Below are positions 1 to 6,657 of a stretch of 8,657 bases of DNA, in pieces. The notes beneath the pieces were generated by a model that was given only the letters and a program-made list of their open reading frames with translations, did not search any database and had not been told where the DNA came from. The position numbers and the translations under genes are program-made. Source of the DNA: an uncultured Butyricicoccus sp. (GTDB taxonomy: Bacteria; Bacillota; Clostridia; Oscillospirales; Butyricicoccaceae). Location of the stretch: the NCBI GenBank assembly GCA_900544475.1, contig UQVU01000072.1, forward strand, positions 1 through 8,657, given 5' to 3'. Within the stretch, counting starts at the first letter, position 1; each line of letters begins with the position of its first letter.

Positions 1-7
1 AGAGGGA

Positions 8-92
8 GAAAGTTTCCGTATGGGAACTTTCGGACGTCCGTGTTCTGCGAAGTCAGAACACAGATTGTCGGCGAAACGATAGTTTCGCGACA
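8..92. repeat. Run of consecutive inverted repeats (RNA hairpin cluster) upstream of ktrA
   Basis: Four inverted repeats lie almost back to back. First, 8-17 pairs with 22-31 around a GTAT loop (10 bp, one G-U). Second, 31-40 is the perfect palindrome CGGACGTCCG. Third, 40-47 pairs with 54-61 (8 bp, 6-nt loop; arms contain TGTTCTG and CAGAACA). Fourth, 66-70 plus 72-77 pairs with 82-92 around a GATA loop (11 bp, one bulged G at 71). No T-run follows any of them, so they are not ordinary terminators. The cluster ends about 12 nt before the ktrA ribosome binding site AAGGAG (105-110). It could be a mobile-type palindromic repeat element, an mRNA-stabilising intercistronic structure, or a structured leader. 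The pairing is seen directly; the role is unknown. Confidence 0.7.
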
Positions 93-116
93 GCTTAGGA
101 TAAAAAGGAGAATGAA

Positions 117-773
117 ATGAAATCCTTTCTGGTAATCGGTCTCGGCCGCTTCGGCCGGTCGGTCGCGTGCGAGCTTGGCGCACTCGGTCAGGAGGTCCTC
201 GCGATCGACAACAACGAGGAAAACGTGCAGCACATCGCGGACAGCGTCACGCAGGCCATCTGCGGCGATGCGCAGGACGAGGCGGTGCTCCGGTCGCTCG
301 GCGTTGGCAACTTCGACTGCTGCGTGGTAGCCATCGGCACGGACATCGAGGCAAATATCCTCATCACGGTCATGCTCAAGGAGCTGGGCGCGAAGCAGGT
401 CGTCTGCAAGGCGCTTTCCGCGCTCCATGCCCGCGTGCTCGAGCGGGTGGGCGCAGACCGCGTCATTCAGCCGGAGAAGGAGATGGGTCAGCGGCTCGCG
501 CAGCACCTCGGCCGCACGAACGTGGTCGATTTCATCGGCCTGTCGGACGAGTTCTCCATCCTCGAAATCAAAACGCCGAAAAGCTGGGTCGGAAAGTCGC
601 TCGGCCAGCTGGGTGTGCGTACGAAGTACGACGTAAACGTGCTCGGCATCCGCCACGGCGAGGGCGGCCATGTGGACGTCACGCCGCGCCCGGACGACTG
701 CATCGCGGAAAACGACCTGCTGCTCATTCTCGGCACGAATAATAAAGTGAACAAAGTGGTGGAACTGAAGTGA
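117..773 (+). CDS. ktrA: KtrA/TrkA-type potassium uptake regulatory subunit (RCK protein)
   Basis: This is a cytoplasmic, nucleotide-binding gating subunit that assembles as a ring under a Trk/Ktr potassium channel subunit and controls uptake. The 218 residues match the single-unit KtrA architecture (RCK_N plus RCK_C), not the double-length TrkA of E. coli. The Rossmann motif GLGRFG is at residues 8-13, with D31 ending strand 2 (AIDNNEE), where ribose is normally bound, and a conserved GDA at 50-52. RCK_N covers about 1-120 and RCK_C about 135-218. The ATG at 117 sits 6 nt after AAGGAG; the ATG at 112 gives only two codons. The stop overlaps the next start by 4 nt (GTGA). The membrane partner (ktrB/trkH) is not in the window and may lie just upstream. 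The family is certain; ktrA against trkA is a naming choice. Confidence 0.9.
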   Translation: MKSFLVIGLGRFGRSVACELGALGQEVLAIDNNEENVQHIADSVTQAICGDAQDEAVLRSLGVGNFDCCVVAIGTDIEANILITVMLKELGAKQVVCKALSALHARVLERVGADRVIQPEKEMGQRLAQHLGRTNVVDFIGLSDEFSILEIKTPKSWVGKSLGQLGVRTKYDVNVLGIRHGEGGHVDVTPRPDDCIAENDLLLILGTNNKVNKVVELK

Positions 774-1537
774 TAGAGATTCAAAGCCGTCAGAACGCTG
801 CGCTCAAGCATCTGGCGCGGCTCGGACGCGAGAGAAAATACCGCCGTTCGACCGGCGAAATGCTGTGCGAGGGCGAAAAAATGCTCGAGGAGGCGCTGCG
901 CTCGGGCGCCGTGCTCAAAACCGTGCTCGCGCGGCGCGGCTGGGAGAGTGAAATGCTGCGCGAGGCGGAGAGCAGAGGCGCGGCGCTCTACTGCGCAGAG
1001 GACGCGCTGTTCCGGCTCGCGAGCGAGGTGGAAAGTCCGCAGAACGTCATTTTTTCCTGTATGCAGCCGCAGTGGGACGCGGCGGCGCTCGATGGAAAGG
1101 AGCAGGTGCTCCTGCTCGACGGGTTGCAGGACCCGGGCAACCTTGGCACGATCCTGCGGACCGCGGAGGCATTCGCGCTCGGCACCGTGGTGCTGTGCGA
1201 GGGCTGCGCCGACCCGTTTTCGCCCAAGGTCGTCCGCTCGACCATGGGTGCGGTGTTCCGCCTGCCGTGCGTGCAGCTGCCGCTGAAAGAAGCGCTCGAC
1301 CTGCTGAAAACGGCCGGCCTGCCGGTCTACGCGACCGCGCTCCATGAGGACAGCGTGCCGCTCTCGGCGGTGTCGCTCTCCCGCGCGGCGGTCATCATCG
1401 GCAGTGAGGGCCGGGGCGTCAGCGACCCCGCGCTGCGCCTTTCCGACAAGCGGGTGATCATCCCGATGCGCGGCCGCGCCGAGTCGCTGAACGCCGGTGT
1501 CGCGGCGGCCATCGTGATCTACGAAATGACGAAATAA
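770..1537 (+). CDS. SpoU/TrmH-family RNA 2'-O-methyltransferase
   Basis: This SPOUT-class enzyme should use S-adenosylmethionine to methylate a ribose 2'-OH in rRNA or tRNA. Residues about 5-95 form the SpoU substrate-binding domain; about 112-252 form the knotted SPOUT domain. All three family motifs are present: motif 1 NLGTILRTAEAF at 124-135 (N124 and the catalytic-type R130), motif 2 IIGSEGRGVS at 209-218 (E213), and motif 3 IPMRGRAESLNAGVAAAI at 231-248 with the S-L-N triad at 239-241. At 255 residues it has the usual length for the RlmB/YsgA-like group. The start is GTG, overlapping the ktrA stop as GTGA, which suggests translational coupling. The target nucleotide cannot be read from sequence, so no gene symbol is given; RlmB (23S rRNA) or an unassigned YsgA-like enzyme are the main options. 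Confidence 0.9.
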   Translation: MIEIQSRQNAALKHLARLGRERKYRRSTGEMLCEGEKMLEEALRSGAVLKTVLARRGWESEMLREAESRGAALYCAEDALFRLASEVESPQNVIFSCMQPQWDAAALDGKEQVLLLDGLQDPGNLGTILRTAEAFALGTVVLCEGCADPFSPKVVRSTMGAVFRLPCVQLPLKEALDLLKTAGLPVYATALHEDSVPLSAVSLSRAAVIIGSEGRGVSDPALRLSDKRVIIPMRGRAESLNAGVAAAIVIYEMTK

Positions 1538-1550
1538 GGAGGCGGGCGCT

Positions 1551-2759
1551 ATGCCGTCACTCGTGAGCTATGTCTGGCTGTCCCTCAAGCGGGGACTCGG
1601 CCCCTATCTGAGCGCAGAGCTGCTGCGCGTCATGGGTTCGCCCGAAGCGGTCTACGCGGCGGACGACAAGCTGCTTGCGCAGGCGTGTCCCCGTCTGCGG
1701 CGGCAGCATCTCGACCTGCTGCGCGACAAATCGACCGACGAGGCCGAATATGTTATTGAGCAGTGCGCCCGCAAGGACATCCGCATCCTGCCGATTTCGG
1801 ACAGCGCCTACCCGAACCGTCTGCGCTCGATCGAGGACCCGCCGGTGGTGCTGTATATCCGCGGCCGCTGGCCGGATCTCGACACCATGCCGGGTATTTC
1901 GGTCGTCGGCACGCGCAGCGCAACGAGCTACGGTGTGCAGATCGCGGACAGCATCGGCGCGACGCTCGCGCGGGCCGGCTTCGTCACGGTCAGCGGCATG
2001 GCGCTCGGCAACGACTCTGCGGCGCACCGGGGTGCGCTCCGCGCGGGCGGCCTGACGGTCGCGGTGCTCGCGGGCGGACCGGATGTGTGCTACCCGCCGC
2101 GCAACCTCGGCCTCATGGGCGACATCATGCTGTCGGGCGCGGTCGTGAGCGAATATCCGCCCGGAACCGAGCCGGACGGCCACAACTACCACAACCGCAA
2201 CCGCATCATCAGCGGCCTCAGCGTCGCGACTGTTATCGTCGAGGCCGGAAATTCGCGCTCGGGTGCGCTCATCACGGCGCGGCACGCCATCGACCAGGGA
2301 CGCGGTGTCTATGCCGTGCCGGGCGCAATCGGCGCTCAGCAGTCGAAGGAATGCAACGCCCTCATCGAACAGGGCGAGGCGTCGCTGCTCAATGACCCGA
2401 AAACGCTCGTGCGCGAGTATGGTGCGCTGCTGCGCGGCGGGGCAGGGGAGTACCGCTCCTATGTCCGTCAAACAGTGCAGCCGAAGACCGAAAAGCTGCG
2501 TGCCGTGCCGAAAAAGACTGCCGCCGCCCCGAAAAAGGCCGCGCCGCCGGAAAAGCCGGCGTTTGCCCTGCCGGAGGGACTGGACGAGCAGGAAACCGCG
2601 CTCGTGCGTCTGGTCGCCGAGGGCATTCACAGCATGGAGGAGCTTGTAGACCGCACCGGTCTGCCCGCGCCCCGGCTCATGTGCATGGTAACGTCCCTCG
2701 AGATGGAGGGCGTTCTCGAACGCGACGCGGCAAACGTCCGCCTCGCCGGACAATCCTGA
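1551..2759 (+). CDS. dprA: DNA-processing protein DprA (Smf)
   Basis: DprA binds incoming single-stranded DNA in the cytoplasm and loads RecA during natural transformation; it is also widespread in bacteria not known to be competent. The order is an N-terminal helix-hairpin-helix/SAM-like region (about 1-70), a Rossmann-fold core (about 75-290), a Lys/Pro/Ala-rich linker (about 303-340) and a winged-helix domain (about 342-399). Core motifs: VVGTRSATSYG (118-128), SGMALGNDSAAHRGAL (149-164), SEYPPG (200-205), RNRIISGLS (216-224), RSGALITA (236-243) and YAVPGAI (254-260). At 402 residues it is longer than the roughly 280-300 residue streptococcal and Bacillus forms because of the linker and winged helix. 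AAGGAGG (1536-1542) lies 8 nt before the ATG and overlaps the previous stop codon. Position before topA is the usual Bacillota order. Confidence 0.95.
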   Translation: MPSLVSYVWLSLKRGLGPYLSAELLRVMGSPEAVYAADDKLLAQACPRLRRQHLDLLRDKSTDEAEYVIEQCARKDIRILPISDSAYPNRLRSIEDPPVVLYIRGRWPDLDTMPGISVVGTRSATSYGVQIADSIGATLARAGFVTVSGMALGNDSAAHRGALRAGGLTVAVLAGGPDVCYPPRNLGLMGDIMLSGAVVSEYPPGTEPDGHNYHNRNRIISGLSVATVIVEAGNSRSGALITARHAIDQGRGVYAVPGAIGAQQSKECNALIEQGEASLLNDPKTLVREYGALLRGGAGEYRSYVRQTVQPKTEKLRAVPKKTAAAPKKAAPPEKPAFALPEGLDEQETALVRLVAEGIHSMEELVDRTGLPAPRLMCMVTSLEMEGVLERDAANVRLAGQS

Positions 2760-2787
2760 GAGGCAAAAGAAGAAGAGAGAAAAATGC

Positions 2788-2826
2788 GGGGAAAAGTCCC
2801 CCAGAAATCTGCGCACCGTGCGCAGA
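2788..2826 (+). other. Two hairpins in the dprA-topA spacer
   Basis: GGGGA (2788-2792) pairs with TCCCC (2797-2801) over an AAAG loop. TCTGCGCA (2808-2815) pairs with TGCGCAGA (2819-2826) over a CCG loop, an 8-bp perfect stem. Neither is followed by a T-run, so I do not call a terminator. No convincing -35/-10 pair is visible in the 112-nt spacer, so topA is probably read through from upstream. These may shape mRNA processing or stability between dprA and topA; that role is inference. Confidence 0.5.
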
Positions 2827-2846
2827 AAACAGAAAGCGTTTCATTC

Positions 2847-2870
2847 GTTTTCCGAAAACCCGGAGGTTTT
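2847..2870 (+). promoter_or_regulatory. topA ribosome binding site within competing hairpins
   Basis: The Shine-Dalgarno GGAGG is at 2862-2866, 5 nt before the ATG at 2872, and decides the topA start. AAAACC (2855-2860) can pair with GGTTTT (2865-2870) over a CGGA loop, tying up part of the Shine-Dalgarno. The same AAAAC can instead pair with GTTTT (2847-2851), which leaves the site free. The two pairings exclude each other. The sequences are seen directly; that they act as a switch is speculation, since both stems are short and AT-rich. Confidence 0.4.
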
Positions 2871-2871
2871 T

Positions 2872-5358
2872 ATGTCAAAGTTAGTAATCGTGGAGTCTCC
2901 TGCCAAGGCGAAGACCATCGGCAAGTATCTGGGCGCGGACTATGTTGTCAAGGCGTCCATGGGACATCTGCGCGATCTGCCGAAAAAGAAAATGAGCGTC
3001 GATATCGAGCACGATTTCAAGCCGGAATACGTGCCGATCGAGGGTAAAGATAAAATCATCAAGGAAATCCGCAGCGAGATCCGAAAGGCGGACTTCGTCT
3101 ACCTCGCAACTGACCCTGACCGCGAGGGAGAAGCCATTTCGTGGCACATCAAGGAGCTGTACAAGCTCAAGGACAGCAATTCCAAGCGCGTCACCTTCAA
3201 CGAGATCACCAAGCAGGCGGTCCGCTCGGGCATCGAAAACCCGCGCGACATCGACATCGACCTGGTAAACGCCCAGCAGGCGCGCCGTATCCTCGACCGT
3301 ATCGTAGGCTATCAGCTGTCGCCGTTCCTCTGGCGCAAGGTCAAGCGCGGTCTGTCCGCCGGCCGTGTGCAGAGCGTTGCGACCCGTCTGGTCGTGGACC
3401 GCGAAAACGAGATCCGCGCGTTCGTGCCCGAGGAATACTGGTCGATCGAGGCGCTGCTCGCGACCGAGGACGGCGGAACGTTTACCGCGCGCTACTACGG
3501 CGACGGAAACGGCAAGGCCGAGCTGAAAAACGAAGAGCAGGCGATGCGCGTGGTGAACGCCGTCACCGGAAAGCCCTTTACCGTGGGCGAAATCAAGCGC
3601 GGCAAGAAAAAGCGCACTCCCGCGCCCCCGTTCATCACCTCGACCCTCCAGCAGGAGGCGAGCCGCAAGCTGAACATGACGCCCCGCCGCACGATGAGCA
3701 TCGCGCAGGAGTTGTATGAGGGCATCGAGCTGGGCGAATACGGCCTTACCGGTCTTATCACCTATATGCGTACCGACTCGCTGCGACTCGCCGACGAGGC
3801 GACCGCCGCCGCTGCCGGCTTTATCCGCGGCCGCTACGGCGAGGAATACTATCCCGGCAAGCCGCGCGTCTACAAGACCAAGGGCAATGCGCAGGACGCG
3901 CACGAAGCCATCCGTCCGTCCAACGTGCAGCTGCTCCCCGAGGAGATCCGCAAGTACCTTTCGCCCGACCAGTTCAAGCTCTACCGCCTCATCTGGTCGC
4001 GCTTTGTCGCCTGCCAGATGGCGGACGCTATCCTCGACACGGTTTCCGCCGACATCGTCTGCGAGGGACAGGTGTTCCGCGCGTCCGGCCACACGGTAGC
4101 CTTCCCCGGCTTTACCGCCGTCTACGAGGAGGGCACGGACGACGACAAGAAGCAGGACGCCGCCGGAAAGCCGCTGCCGCGCTTTGACAAGGGCGATCGT
4201 CTGACCGCCGAGAAGCTCGAGCCGTCGCAGCACTTTACGCAGCCGCCCGCACGCTACACCGAGGCGTCGCTCATCCGCGCGATGGAGGAACGCGGCATCG
4301 GCCGTCCGTCCACCTATGCGCCGACCATTTCGACCATCATCGACCGCGACTACGTGACCAAGGAGAGCCGCGCACTGCGTCCGACGCCGCTCGGCGAGGG
4401 CGTTACCGGCCTGCTCGTGGACGAGTTCAAGTCGGTCGCGGACTACGAGTTCACCGCGAACATGGAGCACGAGCTCGACGAGGTCGAAGCCGGAAAGCTC
4501 AACTATATCCAGCTGCTCCACAACTTCTACGACGGTTTTGAAGCCGCGCTCAAGCAGGCCGAGATCGACCTTGAGGGCAAGCGCATCAAAATTCAGGACG
4601 AGGTAACTGACGTCATCTGCGAGAAGTGCGGACGCAACATGGTCATCAAGTCCGGCCGCTTCGGCAAATTCCTTGCGTGCCCCGGCTTCCCGGAGTGCAC
4701 CAATACCAAGCCGATCACCGAGGACACGGGCGCCGCCTGCCCGGTCTGCGGCTCGAAGGTCGTCAAGAAAAAGTCCGCACGCGGCTACGTCTACTATTCC
4801 TGCGACAAGTACCCGGCGTGCCAGTTCATCACGTGGGACAAGCCGCTCAAGACCAAGTGCCCGAACTGCGACTCGTCGCTCTTCCGCCACACCGACCGCG
4901 ACTCCAAGGAAGTGACCGATGTCTGCCTGCGCGAGGGCTGCGGCTTTGTCGAGCTGGTCAAGGAGGGTCTGTCGCCCGAGGAGACCGAAAAGCGCCGCAA
5001 GATGCGTGAAGCCCGCGCGGCGAAGGCCGCCGAGCGTGCAGCTGCTAAGGAAGCCGCCGAAAAGAACGGCGAGACCGAAGAGAAATCGAAAAAGGCGGAA
5101 AAGAAGCCTGCGGCGAAGAAAAAGACGGTCAAGAAAACGCTTCCGTGGATGACCAAGACCACGAACAAGTTCAAAAAGCTCAAGGACGAGGCTGTACAGG
5201 AGCTGACGCCCAAGCAGCAGGAACAGTACGCCAAGGCGCTTGCAAAGCATGAGGCCGAAAAGGCGGCGGAAAAGGCGAAGAAGGCCGCCGAGAAGAAGGC
5301 GGCGAAGAAGCCTGCCGCAAAGAAAAAGACCACGGCAAAGGAGAACCCGGATGAATAA
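2872..5358 (+). CDS. topA: DNA topoisomerase I (type IA)
   Basis: It relaxes negative supercoils by nicking one DNA strand through a tyrosyl-5'-phosphate link. From ATG 2872 it has 828 residues. The Toprim domain (about 1-140) has E8 in VESPAKA and the metal-binding DPDREGE at 81-87. The catalytic tyrosine is Y298 in GLITYMRTDS (294-303), and topoisomerase IA core motifs run to about 570. Three C4 zinc ribbons follow: C583/C586/C603/C609, C623/C626/C644/C650 and C663/C666/C685/C690. Residues about 700-828 are a Lys/Ala/Glu-rich tail with the repeat KKPAAKKKT at 744-752 and 812-820, making the protein longer than the roughly 690-residue B. subtilis enzyme. A GTG at 2818 would add 18 residues, but the family N-terminus MSKLVIVESPAKA and the GGAGG support ATG 2872. 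The end overlaps trmFO by 8 nt. Confidence 0.97.
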   Translation: MSKLVIVESPAKAKTIGKYLGADYVVKASMGHLRDLPKKKMSVDIEHDFKPEYVPIEGKDKIIKEIRSEIRKADFVYLATDPDREGEAISWHIKELYKLKDSNSKRVTFNEITKQAVRSGIENPRDIDIDLVNAQQARRILDRIVGYQLSPFLWRKVKRGLSAGRVQSVATRLVVDRENEIRAFVPEEYWSIEALLATEDGGTFTARYYGDGNGKAELKNEEQAMRVVNAVTGKPFTVGEIKRGKKKRTPAPPFITSTLQQEASRKLNMTPRRTMSIAQELYEGIELGEYGLTGLITYMRTDSLRLADEATAAAAGFIRGRYGEEYYPGKPRVYKTKGNAQDAHEAIRPSNVQLLPEEIRKYLSPDQFKLYRLIWSRFVACQMADAILDTVSADIVCEGQVFRASGHTVAFPGFTAVYEEGTDDDKKQDAAGKPLPRFDKGDRLTAEKLEPSQHFTQPPARYTEASLIRAMEERGIGRPSTYAPTISTIIDRDYVTKESRALRPTPLGEGVTGLLVDEFKSVADYEFTANMEHELDEVEAGKLNYIQLLHNFYDGFEAALKQAEIDLEGKRIKIQDEVTDVICEKCGRNMVIKSGRFGKFLACPGFPECTNTKPITEDTGAACPVCGSKVVKKKSARGYVYYSCDKYPACQFITWDKPLKTKCPNCDSSLFRHTDRDSKEVTDVCLREGCGFVELVKEGLSPEETEKRRKMREARAAKAAERAAAKEAAEKNGETEEKSKKAEKKPAAKKKTVKKTLPWMTKTTNKFKKLKDEAVQELTPKQQEQYAKALAKHEAEKAAEKAKKAAEKKAAKKPAAKKKTTAKENPDE

Positions 5359-6655
5359 TACCGTTACCGTTATCGGCGCAGGACTGGCGGGCTGCGAGGC
5401 GGCGTGGCAGCTTGCCGAGCGCGGCATTTCCGTGCGCCTGTGCGAGATGAAGCCGGTGCAGCACAGCCCGGCGCACCACTCGGACGATTTCGCGGAGCTT
5501 GTCTGCTCGAACTCGCTGCGCTCGGATGAGCTGGCGAACGCGGCAGGTCTGCTCAAGGAGGAGCTGCGCCGTCTGGGCAGCCTGATCCTCGCCTGCGCGG
5601 ACGCGAACCGCGTGGAGGCAGGCGGCGCGCTGGCGGTGGACCGCGAGGCGTTCGCGGCGGCCGTCACCGAAAAAATCAAGAACCACCCGAATATCGAGGT
5701 GGTCTACGGCGAAGTGACCGAGATTCCCGAGGGCAGAGTGGTCGTGGCGTCCGGCCCGCTGACATCGGACACGCTGTTTGACGCCATTCACGCCAAGGTC
5801 GGCGGCGATTTCCTGCACTTCTACGACGCGGCGGCGCCTATCGTGACCGCCGAGAGCATCGACATGGACTCCGCCTACGAGGCGTCGCGCTACGGCAAGG
5901 GCACGGCAGACTACATCAACTGCCCGTTCTCGCGCGAGGAATACGAGGCATTCCAGAAAGCGCTGACCACCGCCGAGGAAGCGCCCGTGCACGGCTTCGA
6001 GGACTCCAAGGTGTTCGAGGGCTGCATGCCCATCGAGGTCAACGCCCGCCGCGGCGAGGACACCCTGCGCTTCGGTATCCTGAAGCCGGTCGGCCTGCCC
6101 GACCCCAAGACCGGACGCGACCCGTATGCGGTGCTTCAGCTGCGCCGCGACAACGCAAACGGCACGCTCTACAATCTGGTCGGCTGCCAGACCCACCTGA
6201 AATTCGGCGAGCAGAAGCGCGTGTTCTCCATGATCCCGGCGCTCAGAAACGCGGAGTTCGTGCGCTACGGCGTCATGCACCGCAACACCTTCCTCGACTC
6301 GCCGCGTCTGCTCGACGCGACCTACGCGCTGAAGAGCGACCCGCGCATCCGTTTTGCGGGTCAGATGACCGGCGTCGAGGGCTATGTCGAGTCCACCGCC
6401 TCGGGCTGGGTGGCAGGCGTCGCCGCCGCGATGGACACGCTCGGCAAGCCGATGCCGCAGCTCGATCGCTTCACCGCCGTGGGCGCACTTGCAAGCTACA
6501 TTTCCGACCACACGGTCACGAAATTCCAGCCGATGAACATCAATTTCGGCATTATTGAACCGCTTGGCTACAAAATCAAGGGCAAGCGCGAGAAAAACAC
6601 AAAGATTTCCGAGCGGGCACTCGAACGCATCGAAAGTCTGAAAGGGGAACTTTGA
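5351..6655 (+). CDS. trmFO: Folate-dependent tRNA m5U54 methyltransferase TrmFO (Gid)
   Basis: This flavoenzyme makes 5-methyluridine at position 54 of the tRNA T-loop, taking the carbon from methylenetetrahydrofolate and using FADH2, unlike the SAM-dependent TrmA. The 434 residues match the family length. The FAD Rossmann motif GAGLAG is at 9-14; C52 in VCSNSLRSD and C225 in FEGCMPIE correspond to the two cysteines studied in B. subtilis TrmFO (about C53 and C226). The C-terminal FAD motif FAGQMTGVEGYVESTASG is at 335-352. ATG 5351 is preceded by AAGGAG at 5338-5343 (7-nt spacing), inside the end of topA, so translation is probably coupled. The frame stays open upstream to 5240, but that extension is an arginine-rich out-of-frame reading of the topA tail and is rejected. 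topA-trmFO adjacency is conserved in Bacillota. Confidence 0.97.
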   Translation: MNNTVTVIGAGLAGCEAAWQLAERGISVRLCEMKPVQHSPAHHSDDFAELVCSNSLRSDELANAAGLLKEELRRLGSLILACADANRVEAGGALAVDREAFAAAVTEKIKNHPNIEVVYGEVTEIPEGRVVVASGPLTSDTLFDAIHAKVGGDFLHFYDAAAPIVTAESIDMDSAYEASRYGKGTADYINCPFSREEYEAFQKALTTAEEAPVHGFEDSKVFEGCMPIEVNARRGEDTLRFGILKPVGLPDPKTGRDPYAVLQLRRDNANGTLYNLVGCQTHLKFGEQKRVFSMIPALRNAEFVRYGVMHRNTFLDSPRLLDATYALKSDPRIRFAGQMTGVEGYVESTASGWVAGVAAAMDTLGKPMPQLDRFTAVGALASYISDHTVTKFQPMNINFGIIEPLGYKIKGKREKNTKISERALERIESLKGEL

Positions 6656-6657
6656 AA

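Noticed and set aside
1..116. c-di-AMP (ydaO-type) riboswitch, which often precedes potassium transport genes in Bacillota
   Set aside because: I could not find the conserved core segments of that riboswitch; the region is simple consecutive hairpins and has no terminator or anti-terminator.
1..120. Open frame from the left edge to TGA at 118-120, overlapping the ktrA start as ATGA, as a possible C-terminus of trkH/ktrB
   Set aside because: The translation is basic, with no membrane segment and no resemblance to the hydrophobic end of TrkH/KtrB. It uses AGA codons that the GC-rich genes here avoid, and the stretch is mostly inverted repeats. All three forward frames are open for more than 80 nt, so openness means little.
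1557..2816. Antisense open frame (419 codons) opposite dprA
   Set aside because: Same codon-bias shadow: Arg/Ala-rich product with no recognisable motif, while dprA on the plus strand has every family motif.
2788..2826. Rho-independent terminator between dprA and topA
   Set aside because: The stems are good, but the second is followed by AAACAGAAAG and there is no T-run.
5240..5350. 37-residue arginine-rich N-terminal extension of TrmFO
   Set aside because: It is the topA tail read out of frame. ATG 5351 gives the conserved N-terminus, family length and a proper ribosome binding site.
2881..5679. Very long antisense open frame (932 codons) opposite topA and the start of trmFO
   Set aside because: It mirrors strong third-position GC bias in topA. 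Its product is low-complexity Leu/Arg/Ala-rich, while the plus strand encodes a clear full-length topoisomerase.
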